DNA of 15,967 nucleotides from Pirellulales bacterium (GCA_025924495.1 JAICIG010000152.1:1-15967), one strand, 5' to 3'; shown: positions 1 through 7,671, counted from the stretch's first letter. Notes: a model not told the origin generated them from the letters alone. Program-made: numbers and translations.

Positions 1-1026
1 GCCCACGCCGAGCGCGAAGATATCCGCAACCTGGCCTCGTACGACGCAGGGACGGCCGGGGCGGTCATGACCAGCGACTACGCCACCTTGCCCGCGGAAC
101 TTACCGCGGCCGCGGCCATTGAGCGCCTGCGCCGCGAAGCTCCGGACCGGGAAACGATTTACTATTGCTATGTCGTCGATGATCAGCGGCGGTTGATCGG
201 CATGGTATCGCTGAAAGACCTGATCCTGGCGCCGGCCAGTCGACCGGTCTCGAAGATCATGCAAACGGACGTCATCTCGGCCACGGTGGACGAAGACCAA
301 GAGGCGGCCGCGGCCAAGCTGATGGAATACGACTTGATCGCGCTGCCGATCGTCGATAGCGGCGGCCGGCTCGTGGGTATCGTCACACACGACGACGTGA
401 TCGACGTGATCGTCGACGAGGCGACCGAAGACGTCTACCGCATGGGCGCCGTCGAGCCCTTGATGGACAGCTATCTGCGAACGCCTTTCGCCACGCTGTG
501 GGGCAAGCGCGGCTTTTGGATGACGATTCTGTTCGTCGGCGGCTTCTTGACGACCACGGCCATGGCAAGGTTTGAGTGGCTGTTTCAGAAAATGCCTGCC
601 TTAATGTTGTTCGTGCCGCTGATCATCTCCGCAGGAGGAAACTGCGGCTCGCAATCCGCGACCTTGATCACCCGCGCCTTGGCGCTGGGCGAGATTGAAC
701 CGCGAGACTGGTTCCACGTGCTGTGGCACGAAATCCTGATGGGAGCTTCCCTGGGCCTGATGCTCGGTCTCGTTGGGTTCTTGCGTGCCTGGATTACTCC
801 TCTCGATGCCCTGGAAGGGCTCGACCCTTACCGCCTGGCCGCCGTCGTGGCGGTCGGCGTGGCGGTAGTCGTTTTGTGCGGCAATCTGGTGGGGGCGATC
901 TTGCCGCTGGCGCTAAAGCGGCTCGGTTTCGATCCGGCGCTGATGTCGAACCCCGTGGTCGCCAGTCTCGTCGACGTCACGGGCATTGTGGTTTATTTCG
1001 TGATCGCCGAAGCCATGCTGAATTAG
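1..1026 (+). CDS. mgtE: Magnesium transporter MgtE, 5'-truncated by window edge
   Basis: MgtE is a dimeric inner-membrane Mg2+ channel gated by its cytoplasmic N and CBS domains. The reading frame is open from base 1, so the ATG at 67 is internal and 341 codons of the C-terminal part are visible. Two CBS repeats follow the window edge: the first begins near the AVMTSDY stretch and ends near the GMVSLKDL motif, the second runs from VSKIMQTDV to GIVTHDDV. A plug-helix region follows, then about five hydrophobic membrane helices. The family signature GGNCGSQSATLITRAL lies between early helices, and the conserved acidic residue of the Mg2+ pore appears in SLVDVTG close to the C-terminus. The N-terminal helical domain lies outside the window. 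The gene ends in TAG and converges on the enzyme I gene, with 43 bp between the two stops. Identification is firm; only the 5' end is unknown. Confidence 0.95.
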   Translation, partial: AHAEREDIRNLASYDAGTAGAVMTSDYATLPAELTAAAAIERLRREAPDRETIYYCYVVDDQRRLIGMVSLKDLILAPASRPVSKIMQTDVISATVDEDQEAAAAKLMEYDLIALPIVDSGGRLVGIVTHDDVIDVIVDEATEDVYRMGAVEPLMDSYLRTPFATLWGKRGFWMTILFVGGFLTTTAMARFEWLFQKMPALMLFVPLIISAGGNCGSQSATLITRALALGEIEPRDWFHVLWHEILMGASLGLMLGLVGFLRAWITPLDALEGLDPYRLAAVVAVGVAVVVLCGNLVGAILPLALKRLGFDPALMSNPVVASLVDVTGIVVYFVIAEAMLN

Positions 1027-1069
1027 GCGCCGGCGTGAGGCCGGGGGGCGAAAGCGCTGGTAGTTTCCG

Positions 1070-2950
1070 CTACGACGCCGAATCGACAAGCGCTAAGTTC
1101 GGCGCGATCTCGGCCAATTGTTTGCCCAGATAGCGAATGATCTGTGCCGTGGTGTTCAGCCTCAACGCGCGTTCGACAATGGCCGACGTCCGAGCGTGCG
1201 TCAAATGCGCGACCAGTTCTTTCATGATGGGGATGAATGCGGGGCTCATGCTGAAACTGCGCAACCCCATGCCAAACAGCAGCAGGAAGGCGCGCGGCGC
1301 CGCGGCCATCTCGCCGCAGAGCGTGACTGGCTTGCCCGCGGCGCGGCATGTGCGAATCGTCTGCGACAAGACTTCCAGCACGGCGGGACTGAGCGGCTGG
1401 CAAAGATGACTGACCTTGGGGTTGTCGCGATCGGCGGCCATCAGGTACTGCACCAGGTCGTTCGATCCGATCGACACGAAATCGGCGGCCTCCAACAGCA
1501 TGTCGAGCGCCACGGCAGCGGCGGGCACCTCCAGCATCAGTCCGATAGGCACGTCGGCAAACGGCAAGTCTTCTTGCCGTAACTGCTCTGCGGCCTTTTT
1601 CACCATCGCTCGCACTTTGCGCATCTCGTCGAGCGTGGTGATCATCGGAAACATCAATCGAACCTGCTTCTTCATTCCTCGAGCCGGAGCCGCCGCGCGC
1701 AACACCGCTCGGATTTGCGTGATGAAAAAAGCCGGATGTTCAAACGATAGCCGGATCGAGCGCCAGCCCATGAAAGGGTTCGCCTCGTGCTCCATGCCCA
1801 GATAACGCATCTTCTTATCGCCGCCGACGTCGAGCGTGCGAAACGTCACGCGCCGATTGGGGCTGGCCGCGATCACGTCGCGGTAGTCTTTGACCTGCTG
1901 TTCTTCGTCGGGGACGTCGGGATGCGTGAGGAACAGATACTCGGTGCGATACAGGCCAACGCCGCTTGCACCCATGGCGACCGCCGTGCGCGCGTCGGCC
2001 AAATTGCTGATATTGGCCAGCAACTCCACCGTTTCGCCGTCGGCCGTGATCGCCGGCTGATCCCGGTTCTCGGCCAGGTGGTCTTTCAGATCGACGAAAT
2101 CTCGCTGCAAGCGCCGATAGGCGCGCTGCGTCTCGACGTCAGGGTTGATGAACACGCTTCCTTCGCGCCCATCAACTACTATGGTGTCGCCGGGCTGCAC
2201 ATCGTGAAGCACTCCTTCGACGCCCGAGACGCAAGGGATGCCGCGGCTGCGGGCCAGGATGGCGGCGTGGCTGGTGCGACCGCCGGCCTGCGTCACGATG
2301 CCCGCCACTTCATGTTTTCCCAGCGTGATCACGTGCGAAGGCACAAGCTCGTTCGCGACCAGGATCACCGGACCGGCGACGGGTTCGGCGGCCGGTTGCT
2401 GCGGATCGCGCATCGCGGCCAGATGCTGAGCCAGCCGCAGCACCACGTCGCGCACATCGGCCAGGCGTTCCTTTAAGTACTCGTCGGTCGTCCGCGCGAA
2501 GAGGGCCGTATATTCGTCAAGCAGCCGCCTTAGCGCCGCCTCGGCCGGTTGCCGCGATTCAACGATCCACGATCGCACCTTCGCGGTGAACGCCGAATCG
2601 TGTAGGATCGATTCGTGCATCTGAAAGATGGCGGCCGCTCGTTCGCCAACCTGGCCGCGCACCTTGTGGTGCAGCAACCTCAAGTCGGCGACAGTCTTCT
2701 CCCGCGCTTGGTCATAGCGAGCCAATTCATTGCTCGCCGCCGTGTCATCGAGCGGTTCGGCGTCCTGACCGGCGAAGACGTCTTGAATGCAGTGCGCTTT
2801 GCCGACGGCGATTCCTGGCGACACCGCTACGCCGTGGCGAGCGGCCATCACTCGAGGCGATTTCCCCGACGACGCCGACTCGCTGCGCGGGCGCGCCGCG
2901 GCAATCCTTCGTGCGGGCGGCCTCGCTTTGCGGCCTTTGGACTGACTCAT
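1070..2950 (-). CDS. ptsI: Phosphoenolpyruvate-protein phosphotransferase (PTS enzyme I)
   Basis: Enzyme I takes phosphate from PEP onto a histidine and passes it to HPr in the cytoplasm. The 626-aa product has the family order: N-terminal HPr-binding region, the swivelling domain with the phospho-histidine motif GGRTSHAAILARSRGIP (His about residue 228), then a PEP-binding TIM barrel with GLYRTEYLFL, the TLDVGGDKK and NPFMGWRSIR motifs, GLMLEVPAA, SIGSNDLVQY and the active-site cysteine in TLCGEMA (about residue 545). It is about 50 residues longer than the 575-aa E. coli enzyme. Most of the excess is a basic Arg/Ala/Ser-rich leader of about 34 residues. The first ATG overlaps the stop of the upstream MFS gene as ATGA, which supports it, but Met35 (base 2848), just before the conserved VAVSPGIAVGKA, is a credible alternative start. 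No HPr or EIIA gene is in view, so it could serve a nitrogen-type or incomplete PTS. Confidence 0.93.
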   Translation of the reverse strand: MSQSKGRKARPPARRIAAARPRSESASSGKSPRVMAARHGVAVSPGIAVGKAHCIQDVFAGQDAEPLDDTAASNELARYDQAREKTVADLRLLHHKVRGQVGERAAAIFQMHESILHDSAFTAKVRSWIVESRQPAEAALRRLLDEYTALFARTTDEYLKERLADVRDVVLRLAQHLAAMRDPQQPAAEPVAGPVILVANELVPSHVITLGKHEVAGIVTQAGGRTSHAAILARSRGIPCVSGVEGVLHDVQPGDTIVVDGREGSVFINPDVETQRAYRRLQRDFVDLKDHLAENRDQPAITADGETVELLANISNLADARTAVAMGASGVGLYRTEYLFLTHPDVPDEEQQVKDYRDVIAASPNRRVTFRTLDVGGDKKMRYLGMEHEANPFMGWRSIRLSFEHPAFFITQIRAVLRAAAPARGMKKQVRLMFPMITTLDEMRKVRAMVKKAAEQLRQEDLPFADVPIGLMLEVPAAAVALDMLLEAADFVSIGSNDLVQYLMAADRDNPKVSHLCQPLSPAVLEVLSQTIRTCRAAGKPVTLCGEMAAAPRAFLLLFGMGLRSFSMSPAFIPIMKELVAHLTHARTSAIVERALRLNTTAQIIRYLGKQLAEIAPNLALVDSAS

Positions 2951-4467
2951 AAACTGGAGTCGCTTGGTATGCTCACGGCAGCCGTCGCGGCAAACGGCTG
3001 GCTTTGAGCCAACTCGACGCCGAGAATCGGGCTGCGGTCTGCGGCGCGCCGCTCCAGAATCGCCGTGAACATCTCCGGCTGCGGCTGCTGTGTTTCCTGG
3101 CTGGCAGCCGCAACGAGGAGGACCGGCCGATCGATGGAGCCTAGCGCCGGACGGATTCCCAAAATGCGCCGGCCGATGACGGGCAACGAACGGCGATTCG
3201 TCTCGGGTACGCGGCTCAACAATATAATCGTGGCGAGTCGAGCGACCGAAGACAAGGTGAAGATCGCCAAATAGACGCCGGGGCTCTTGCCGAGCGCCGC
3301 CAGCATGAGGCCGCCGACCAGCGAGCCTATCACCGTCGCCAAGGCGTGGCCGAAGTTATAAGTGGTCAGTACGCTGGTGCGTTCCAGCTCGGGGATCGAT
3401 TCGAAAAACAGCAGGAACATCGCCAGTTCGTAAGCGGCCCAGGTGAGCCCGGCGAGCGCCTGCACGAACAGCAGGTAACCGAAATTGTTGGAAACGAGCC
3501 ACATCGCCGAAACCGGAACGATGCCGATTCCCCCCAGCCACAATAACTGACGAGCGCCGACGCGACGCGCCAAGCGACCCAACGCCGGCAAGGCCAAGAC
3601 TTTCGCGGCAAACGAGACGCCAATCAGAACCACGTACTCGATATAAGAGAAACGGACCTGCTTGAGCATGTAGGGCGTAAAGTAAGGCCCGGCGATCTGA
3701 GCAGCGCACTGCACCGACAACAGATACACCAAGAGCGAACCATCCGCCCCTTGCCGGAGGCGGCCCAGCAGTTCGCCCAGCGGCACGTCGCGATGCTCGC
3801 CGTTGGGCGGGGCCGGTTCGCTTTGGCTGGCGAGGAATAAAGTTGAGACCAGACGGCATACGGCGGCTGTCAAAAAGAGCCCGGCAAATACTGTCACGAC
3901 GCGCCCGCTCGCGACGCCGGCCTGCAGGGAAAAGCCGCCTGCGACAAACCCCACCATCACGCCCGCCTGGCTAAATCGCGTTCGCCGCGCGAAATAGTTC
4001 GCACGGACAGGCTCGGGCACGAGCGAACCGACCCAGGTATTCCAGGCAGGACCGGCGGCCAAACCTGCTCCCCAATAAATGGAAGCCATCATGAACACGA
4101 GCGCTACGGGAACGGTCTCCAGCCATGCAGCAGCGACCAGCGGCAAAAAACTTGCGGCCTGACACAGCGTGCAGAGTACGACCCACCTCCGATGCGAGCC
4201 CAGACGTCGGATCGCCCAAGGAGAAATCAATTGCAACAATCCGCCGGCAAGCAAAGGCACGGTAGTAATCAGACCTGCGGCCAGTTCGCCAAGACCCGCC
4301 GCCAGCACAAACGCGGGCAGGTACGTTTCGCCAATGCCGACCATCAAACTGAAGGCGGCGCCGTCGGCCAGAATCGCCTGCAGATCGTGACGGTGTCGGT
4401 GGCGCGGTTGCGAAGGATTCAGGCGAGTGCGCTTTCGCCGCGGCGGAGCGCTGAGTGCGGTGGGCAT
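2947..4467 (-). CDS. Major facilitator superfamily transporter
   Basis: The 506-aa product is a polytopic membrane protein of the major facilitator superfamily; its substrate cannot be read from the sequence. A basic, His/Arg-rich cytosolic leader of about 28 residues precedes roughly twelve hydrophobic segments. A charged loop in the middle (QSEPAPPNGEHRDVPLGELLGR) separates the two six-helix halves. Short basic loops such as RRLGSHRR and RRVGARQ match the A-motif-like cytoplasmic loops of MFS proteins. The WNTWVGSLVP motif with the following RANYFARR segment recalls an uncharacterised bacterial MFS subgroup. The C-terminal tail of about 70 residues is hydrophilic. The gene is the first of a two-gene unit, its TGA overlapping the enzyme I start, so translational coupling is likely. 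A GAGG-like Shine-Dalgarno sequence lies rather far (about 15 nt) before the ATG, so the start is moderately certain. Confidence 0.85.
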   Translation of the reverse strand: MPTALSAPPRRKRTRLNPSQPRHRHRHDLQAILADGAAFSLMVGIGETYLPAFVLAAGLGELAAGLITTVPLLAGGLLQLISPWAIRRLGSHRRWVVLCTLCQAASFLPLVAAAWLETVPVALVFMMASIYWGAGLAAGPAWNTWVGSLVPEPVRANYFARRTRFSQAGVMVGFVAGGFSLQAGVASGRVVTVFAGLFLTAAVCRLVSTLFLASQSEPAPPNGEHRDVPLGELLGRLRQGADGSLLVYLLSVQCAAQIAGPYFTPYMLKQVRFSYIEYVVLIGVSFAAKVLALPALGRLARRVGARQLLWLGGIGIVPVSAMWLVSNNFGYLLFVQALAGLTWAAYELAMFLLFFESIPELERTSVLTTYNFGHALATVIGSLVGGLMLAALGKSPGVYLAIFTLSSVARLATIILLSRVPETNRRSLPVIGRRILGIRPALGSIDRPVLLVAAASQETQQPQPEMFTAILERRAADRSPILGVELAQSQPFAATAAVSIPSDSSL

Positions 4468-4605
4468 GGGGTGTGTTGAAATCCTCTTGAGAAGGTCGGC
4501 ACTTGAAGAGTTCCCTGACGAGGCCTACATTGCCTGCCAAGAGCTCTCGGGAGCCGCCTGCCGTTAGCTCTGTTCGAAGACCATCGTAAAGCGAGAACCG
4601 TTTGT

Positions 4606-5709
4606 ATGAAAGCGATTGCCGTCCGTCCCGGCGTCCCCAACAGCGTCCACCTGGCGAACCTGCCCAAGCCCGCGCTGAGCGACATCCCAGGCGGTCGCGG
4701 CGTGCTGGTGCGGGTCCTTAAGGTGGGCGTCGACGCCACCGACAAGGAAATCAACGAGGCGAAGTACGGCAACGCTCCCCCGGGCTTTGACTTCTTGGTC
4801 CTGGGTCATGAGTCGTTCGGCGTGGTCGTTGAAGTGGGCGCCAATGTCGATCACGTCAGGCCGGGCGACTTTGTGACCGCCACCGTCCGCAGGCCCGGGG
4901 GTTCGATCTACGATCAGATCGGCACCTCGGACATGACGAGCGAAGAGACCTACTACGAACGGGGGATCAACCTGTTGCACGGCTTCCTCACCGAGCACTA
5001 TGTCGAAGACGCCGAGTTTATCGTCAAAATGCCCGTCGGTCTGAAGCATTTGCACGTGCTTGCCGAGCCGATGAGCTGCGCCGCCAAGGCCATCCAGCAG
5101 GCCTTCGAGGTGCAGCGCCGGTTGAAAGTGTGGCGTCCGCGCGTGGCGTATGTCTTGGGCGCCGGTCAAATCGGCTTGCTCAGCACGCTGATTCTGCGGC
5201 TGCGCGGCCTGCAAGTGTATACGCTTGCCCGCTCGCCGGCCCCCAATTTGAAGGCGGAAATTGTCGGCGGGCTGGGAGCTCATTACGTCAGTACCGACGA
5301 GAAGCCGCTCAAACAACTGGCCGCCGAGGCGGGAAAAGCTGACCTGATCATTGACTGTACCGGCTCCAGCGCCTTGGCCTTCGGCGCCATGGAAGTGCTG
5401 GGGCACAACGGCGTTCTGGTCTGGACCAGCATCACCGGCGGCCGACAGCATATCGAAGTTCCCTCGGACAAGGTGAACCTCGACTGGGTGCTGGGCAACA
5501 AGCTGCTCTTGGGATCGGTAAATGCCAACCGGGAACATTTTGAAATGGGAATCAAGGATCTCGCGCTCGGCGAAGTGACTTATCCGGGCGTAATCCAACG
5601 AATTCTTACGAATCCGGTGCAAGGGCTCGACAATTATGCCGAAGCCATTCGGCTACTCGTCGACGACAAGTCGGCTTTGAAAGTCTATGTCGAAGTCGCC
5701 CCCGAGTAA
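4606..5709 (+). CDS. gdh: Glucose 1-dehydrogenase (NADP-type, medium-chain, zinc-dependent)
   Basis: The 367-aa product belongs to the zinc-dependent medium-chain dehydrogenases and resembles the archaeal glucose dehydrogenases of Haloferax and Thermoplasma, which oxidise glucose to gluconolactone. Candidate catalytic zinc ligands are Asp43 (VGVDATD, the Cys position in most relatives), His68-Glu69 (LGHES) and Glu154 (AEPMS); the Asp/His/Glu/Glu set is that known from the Haloferax enzyme. The usual four structural-zinc cysteines are absent. The Rossmann motif is GAGQIG (185-190). The strand after it ends in LARSPAP, with a basic residue rather than an acidic one, which favours NADP. The length matches the family. 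The gene is monocistronic in appearance, divergent from the MFS gene across 138 bp. No clear promoter or strong Shine-Dalgarno sequence is seen; ATG 4606 is the natural start of the fold. The sugar specificity is inferred from family only. Confidence 0.85.
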   Translation: MKAIAVRPGVPNSVHLANLPKPALSDIPGGRGVLVRVLKVGVDATDKEINEAKYGNAPPGFDFLVLGHESFGVVVEVGANVDHVRPGDFVTATVRRPGGSIYDQIGTSDMTSEETYYERGINLLHGFLTEHYVEDAEFIVKMPVGLKHLHVLAEPMSCAAKAIQQAFEVQRRLKVWRPRVAYVLGAGQIGLLSTLILRLRGLQVYTLARSPAPNLKAEIVGGLGAHYVSTDEKPLKQLAAEAGKADLIIDCTGSSALAFGAMEVLGHNGVLVWTSITGGRQHIEVPSDKVNLDWVLGNKLLLGSVNANREHFEMGIKDLALGEVTYPGVIQRILTNPVQGLDNYAEAIRLLVDDKSALKVYVEVAPE

Positions 5710-5810
5710 GGAACATCCGGTAAATTAGCTCTTGCGGCGTACATAAGCCGCCGCCGGCCCATTGCCTAGGCCGACCGAGTCAAACGCTCGGCATTCGCTC
5801 TATCAACCAT

Positions 5811-5981
5811 CTACTGGCAAGCACACGGATTGCCCGAGTAGGCGGGATAGCTGACCGCAGGGGCGGCCGGATAGCTGCCGTAATAGCCATAGCCAGGCTG
5901 CCCGAACATTCCGCCCGGCCGACAGCAGCCCTGGCAGAAGGCGGCGGCAAGCAGTCCGGTCAAGATCAGCAGCCATTTCAT
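5811..5981 (-). CDS. Small secreted lipoprotein, Gly/Tyr/Pro- and Cys-rich (56 aa)
   Basis: This gene encodes a 56-residue peptide. A short positive start (MKW) is followed by a hydrophobic stretch LLILTGLLAAAF and a Cys, giving a lipobox-like LAAAFC or a second candidate at QGCC. The mature part is rich in Gly, Tyr, Pro and Ala (GQPGYGYYGSYPAAP) and ends in NPCACQ. A good Shine-Dalgarno sequence GGAAGGAA (complement of 5991-5998) sits 9 nt before the ATG, which supports real translation. Small proteins of this composition are common in Planctomycetes and none has a known function to my knowledge; export to the envelope is inferred from the signal. It converges on the glucose dehydrogenase gene and diverges from the coiled-coil lipoprotein gene. 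Confidence 0.7.
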   Translation of the reverse strand: MKWLLILTGLLAAAFCQGCCRPGGMFGQPGYGYYGSYPAAPAVSYPAYSGNPCACQ

Positions 5982-6322
5982 CGTTTGGCATTCCTTCCCG
6001 AAGCCGGCAGCGCTCGAAAGCCGCCGGCAATTGCTGAATCCCCTCGAGAACTAAGATGGCGCGAGACAATAGGGAATCGCCCGCTGAGCGTCAAGGTCGG
6101 CTGAAGCGACTTACACGTCACTAATTAAATCACGCCAATTCATGTGAGCCGACGCGGCTGTGGCATTGAACGGCGAACAGCTTACTCAAAAGTGCGGGGA
6201 CCGCTGCCCGGCTATCGTGGGCGCAGTATACGTCGACGCGCGGCTTGGATGCGCACATGCTTCCCTGGAGCGGCCTGAGGCTTTAAGATTGGGTGCGCAC
6301 ACCGCGAGAGGAGGCGCCAACC
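5982..6322. other. Divergent intergenic region between two lipoprotein genes
   Basis: This 341-bp stretch holds the ribosome-binding sites of both flanking genes (5991-5998 on the minus strand, 6309-6314 on the plus strand). Its middle has the most AT-rich spot nearby (about 6118-6132, TCACTAATTAAATCACG), a plausible place for divergent promoters, though no clean -35/-10 pair can be assigned. No convincing coding frame or RNA gene is seen in it. Confidence 0.4.
6309..6314 (+). promoter_or_regulatory. Strong ribosome binding site deciding the start at 6323
   Basis: A perfect AGGAGG lies 8 nt before ATG 6323. The same frame is open upstream to an ATG at 6293, but the ribosome-binding site and the signal peptide immediately after 6323 show that 6323 is the true start. 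Confidence 0.85.
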
Positions 6323-6868
6323 ATGGCACAGACACAGCGAAATTCGATCGTCTGGATCGCAGCGATCCTGACAACGACCATCTCCTGCAACGCGAACGAG
6401 CCGGCCGTAAATAAGACGCCGCCGGCGGCGCCTGCGATCAAGCTGCCGGAGAGCGAACCGGAGCCGAAAGTGACTGCCCAAGATGTCGAACGCGAGGCCC
6501 GGGAAGCATTCGATACAACATCGCAATACGCCCAGCAATCGGCCGCGGAACTGCGTCGCCAGCTCCAGGAACAGATCGACGCGCTGGAACCGGAATTCGA
6601 GCGGCTCAAAGCTCAGAGTAAGGACCTGAAGGAACAAGCCAAGCCCGAGTGGAATCGCCGCATGGCGCAACTGGAGGAAAAACGCCAGGTCGCACAGCGG
6701 AAACTCGAAGCCTGGAAGAACGCCAGCCCCGATGCCTGGAAAGAATTGAAGAGCGGGGCGACGCAGGCTTGGCAGGATCTGGAGCAATCGCTAGATGAAG
6801 CGAAGCGCCGCCTGGACGACTCGGAAGCTGCCCCATCAAACGATGGGGACAAGCCTGCGCCCAAATAG
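6323..6868 (+). CDS. Coiled-coil lipoprotein resembling the sll1863 stress-response family
   Basis: The 181-aa product starts with a signal sequence of about 21 residues ending in a lipobox TISC, so Cys22 is probably lipidated. A Pro/Ala/Glu-rich linker (about residues 24-50) leads into a long, highly charged helix predicted to form a coiled coil (about 55-165). The segment NASPDAWKELKSGATQAW followed by QDLEQSLDEAKRRL resembles the C-terminal part of small bacterial proteins named sll1863-family stress-response proteins, which share the DAWxxLKxGxxxAWxxL pattern. That comparison is from memory and needs a profile search. The C-terminus is a Pro/Lys/Asp tail. A role as an envelope structural or stress protein is inference. 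A strong ribosome-binding site precedes it, and it diverges from the 56-aa lipoprotein gene. Confidence 0.8.
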   Translation: MAQTQRNSIVWIAAILTTTISCNANEPAVNKTPPAAPAIKLPESEPEPKVTAQDVEREAREAFDTTSQYAQQSAAELRRQLQEQIDALEPEFERLKAQSKDLKEQAKPEWNRRMAQLEEKRQVAQRKLEAWKNASPDAWKELKSGATQAWQDLEQSLDEAKRRLDDSEAAPSNDGDKPAPK

Positions 6869-6917
6869 TTTCACGCTGAGAACGAAGAGCCGCTCAAGGC
6901 GCTACTATTTGCGGCCG

Positions 6918-7097
6918 TTAAGCGGCGGCTGCCGGCGGAACTGCACGCGTCGGCTTGAGAGCTTCCAGCCTCAAGGCAGTGAACTCCGCCAAGGCCGTCT
7001 CGATGCGCAACTCCAGCGCTTCGAGCTGCCGCAGCGCTTCATCCTGTCGCTGCTCGAGTTCTATGAGCGGGTGAATCTGAGCCGAGGTCGAAGCCAT
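6918..7097 (-). CDS. Small coiled-coil protein of unknown function (~59 aa)
   Basis: The product is a short, acidic amphipathic helix: after MASTSAQIHPLIE the sequence ELEQRQDEALRQLEALELRI and onward shows a regular heptad pattern, and it ends in a Pro/Ala tail. Codon choice (many G/C third positions, Leu as CTG/CTC) fits the neighbours. I recall similar short 'EQRQDE...LRQLEEL' proteins in planctomycetes, without assigned function. The start is uncertain: ATG 7097 is given, but ATG 7109 and TTG 7112 are in the same frame and none has a clear Shine-Dalgarno sequence. It converges on the coiled-coil lipoprotein gene with 49 bp between stops. Confidence 0.55.
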   Translation of the reverse strand: MASTSAQIHPLIELEQRQDEALRQLEALELRIETALAEFTALRLEALKPTRAVPPAAAA

Positions 7098-7347
7098 GAG
7101 CGGTCTCATCAAAGAAGCTGGGCCATCGCTGCCGAACGAGTGCAGCCGTTAATTGCCATCGGCCAAATCGAGCTGGAACATCAGTTCCCTCTTGGCGAAG
7201 CCCAAGCGACCTGCGCAGAGCAGGCGAGTCTGGCAGAAGCGATAAACCAGAAATCCTGCCGCCACCCACCTTTCGATGGCCGTAGAGCGACCGCGCCGGC
7301 TCGCGGCGGGCGGTTCCGCGCGAGCGTAAGTTCTTACCTCAGATGGA

Positions 7348-7377
7348 TGGACAGCGGCCGGCGGGTTCGTGTACACT
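7348..7377 (+). promoter_or_regulatory. Sigma-70-type promoter for rpsU
   Basis: A -35 box TGGACA (7348-7353, 5 of 6 consensus bases) and a -10 box TACACT (7372-7377, 4 of 6) are separated by 18 bp. Transcription would begin near 7384 and give a leader of about 70 nt before the rpsU start. A perfect short palindrome GTAAGTTCTTAC (7326-7337) lies just upstream of the -35 box and could be an operator or chance. The rest of 7113-7455 shows no convincing gene. Confidence 0.55.
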
Positions 7378-7445
7378 AGCCAATTCGTTTCCGCCGATGA
7401 AAAAGGATGTTCGGTGGAAGATTCCGGCATTACTGTCTGATCCAA

Positions 7446-7451
7446 AGGAGG
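7446..7451 (+). promoter_or_regulatory. Ribosome binding site of rpsU fixing a GTG start
   Basis: The sequence AAAGGAGGAG contains a perfect AGGAGG 4 nt before GTG 7456. The spacing is short but the match is maximal, and there is no ATG in frame nearby, so GTG is the start. Confidence 0.8.
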
Positions 7452-7455
7452 AGCT

Positions 7456-7653
7456 GTGGTTAAGTTGAACGTGCGGGACCGCGAATCGATCCAAGAGGCC
7501 GTTCGCCGTTTCCGGAAACTGGTTGAGCGAAGCGGTATCAAAAAGGAGATGCGTCGCAAGGAATACTACGAAAAACCGAGCGAAACTCGCCGCCGCGCCC
7601 GCCTTCGCGCCGAGCGCCGCAGCCGCCGCAATCTCTTGGGCCCTCGCGCCTAG
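7456..7653 (+). CDS. rpsU: 30S ribosomal protein S21
   Basis: The 65-aa product is a small, very basic protein of the 30S subunit platform, near the anti-Shine-Dalgarno end of 16S rRNA, where S21 assists initiation on mRNAs. Family signatures are visible: an N-terminal [20 protein letters not shown] helix, the [20 protein letters not shown] core, and an Arg-rich tail [15 protein letters not shown]. Length fits the bacterial family (58-71 aa). It begins with GTG behind a strong Shine-Dalgarno sequence and ends in TAG. It stands alone with its own promoter and a downstream hairpin, not in the rpsU-dnaG-rpoD arrangement of E. coli. A 23-codon frame in the leader (7397-7468) overlaps its start. 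Confidence 0.96.
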   Translation: MVKLNVRDRESIQEAVRRFRKLVERSGIKKEMRRKEYYEKPSETRRRARLRAERRSRRNLLGPRA

Positions 7654-7671
7654 CGGTTTTTCAGCTTTGAG

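Noticed and set aside
1027..1069. GC-rich bidirectional terminator between mgtE and enzyme I
   Set aside because: CCGG-type short pairings exist but no stable stem with a T tract on either strand.
1787..2476. Plus-strand open frame of 229 codons opposite enzyme I
   Set aside because: Antisense shadow of the enzyme I gene, His/Gly/Asp-rich with no recognisable domain.
4564..5622. Long minus-strand open frame (352 codons) opposite the glucose dehydrogenase gene
   Set aside because: It is the antisense of a clearly recognised enzyme; its sequence is Gln/His/Asp-rich with no motif, as expected from the complement of GC-rich codons.
5734..5751. GCGGC/GCCGC hairpin shortly after the glucose dehydrogenase stop (and a CCGAG/CTCGG hairpin at 5775-5791)
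   Set aside because: Stems are only 5 bp and no T tract follows; in GC-rich DNA such hairpins are common by chance, so I did not annotate a terminator.
5803..6069. 88-codon minus-strand frame covering the small lipoprotein locus
   Set aside because: It is in another frame from the 56-aa lipoprotein, has no signal peptide or good ribosome-binding site, and is Arg/Leu-rich as out-of-frame reads tend to be.
7149..7559. 136-codon minus-strand frame across the rpsU 5' region
   Set aside because: It lies antisense to the rpsU promoter and start and shows no domain or signal; treated as a chance frame.
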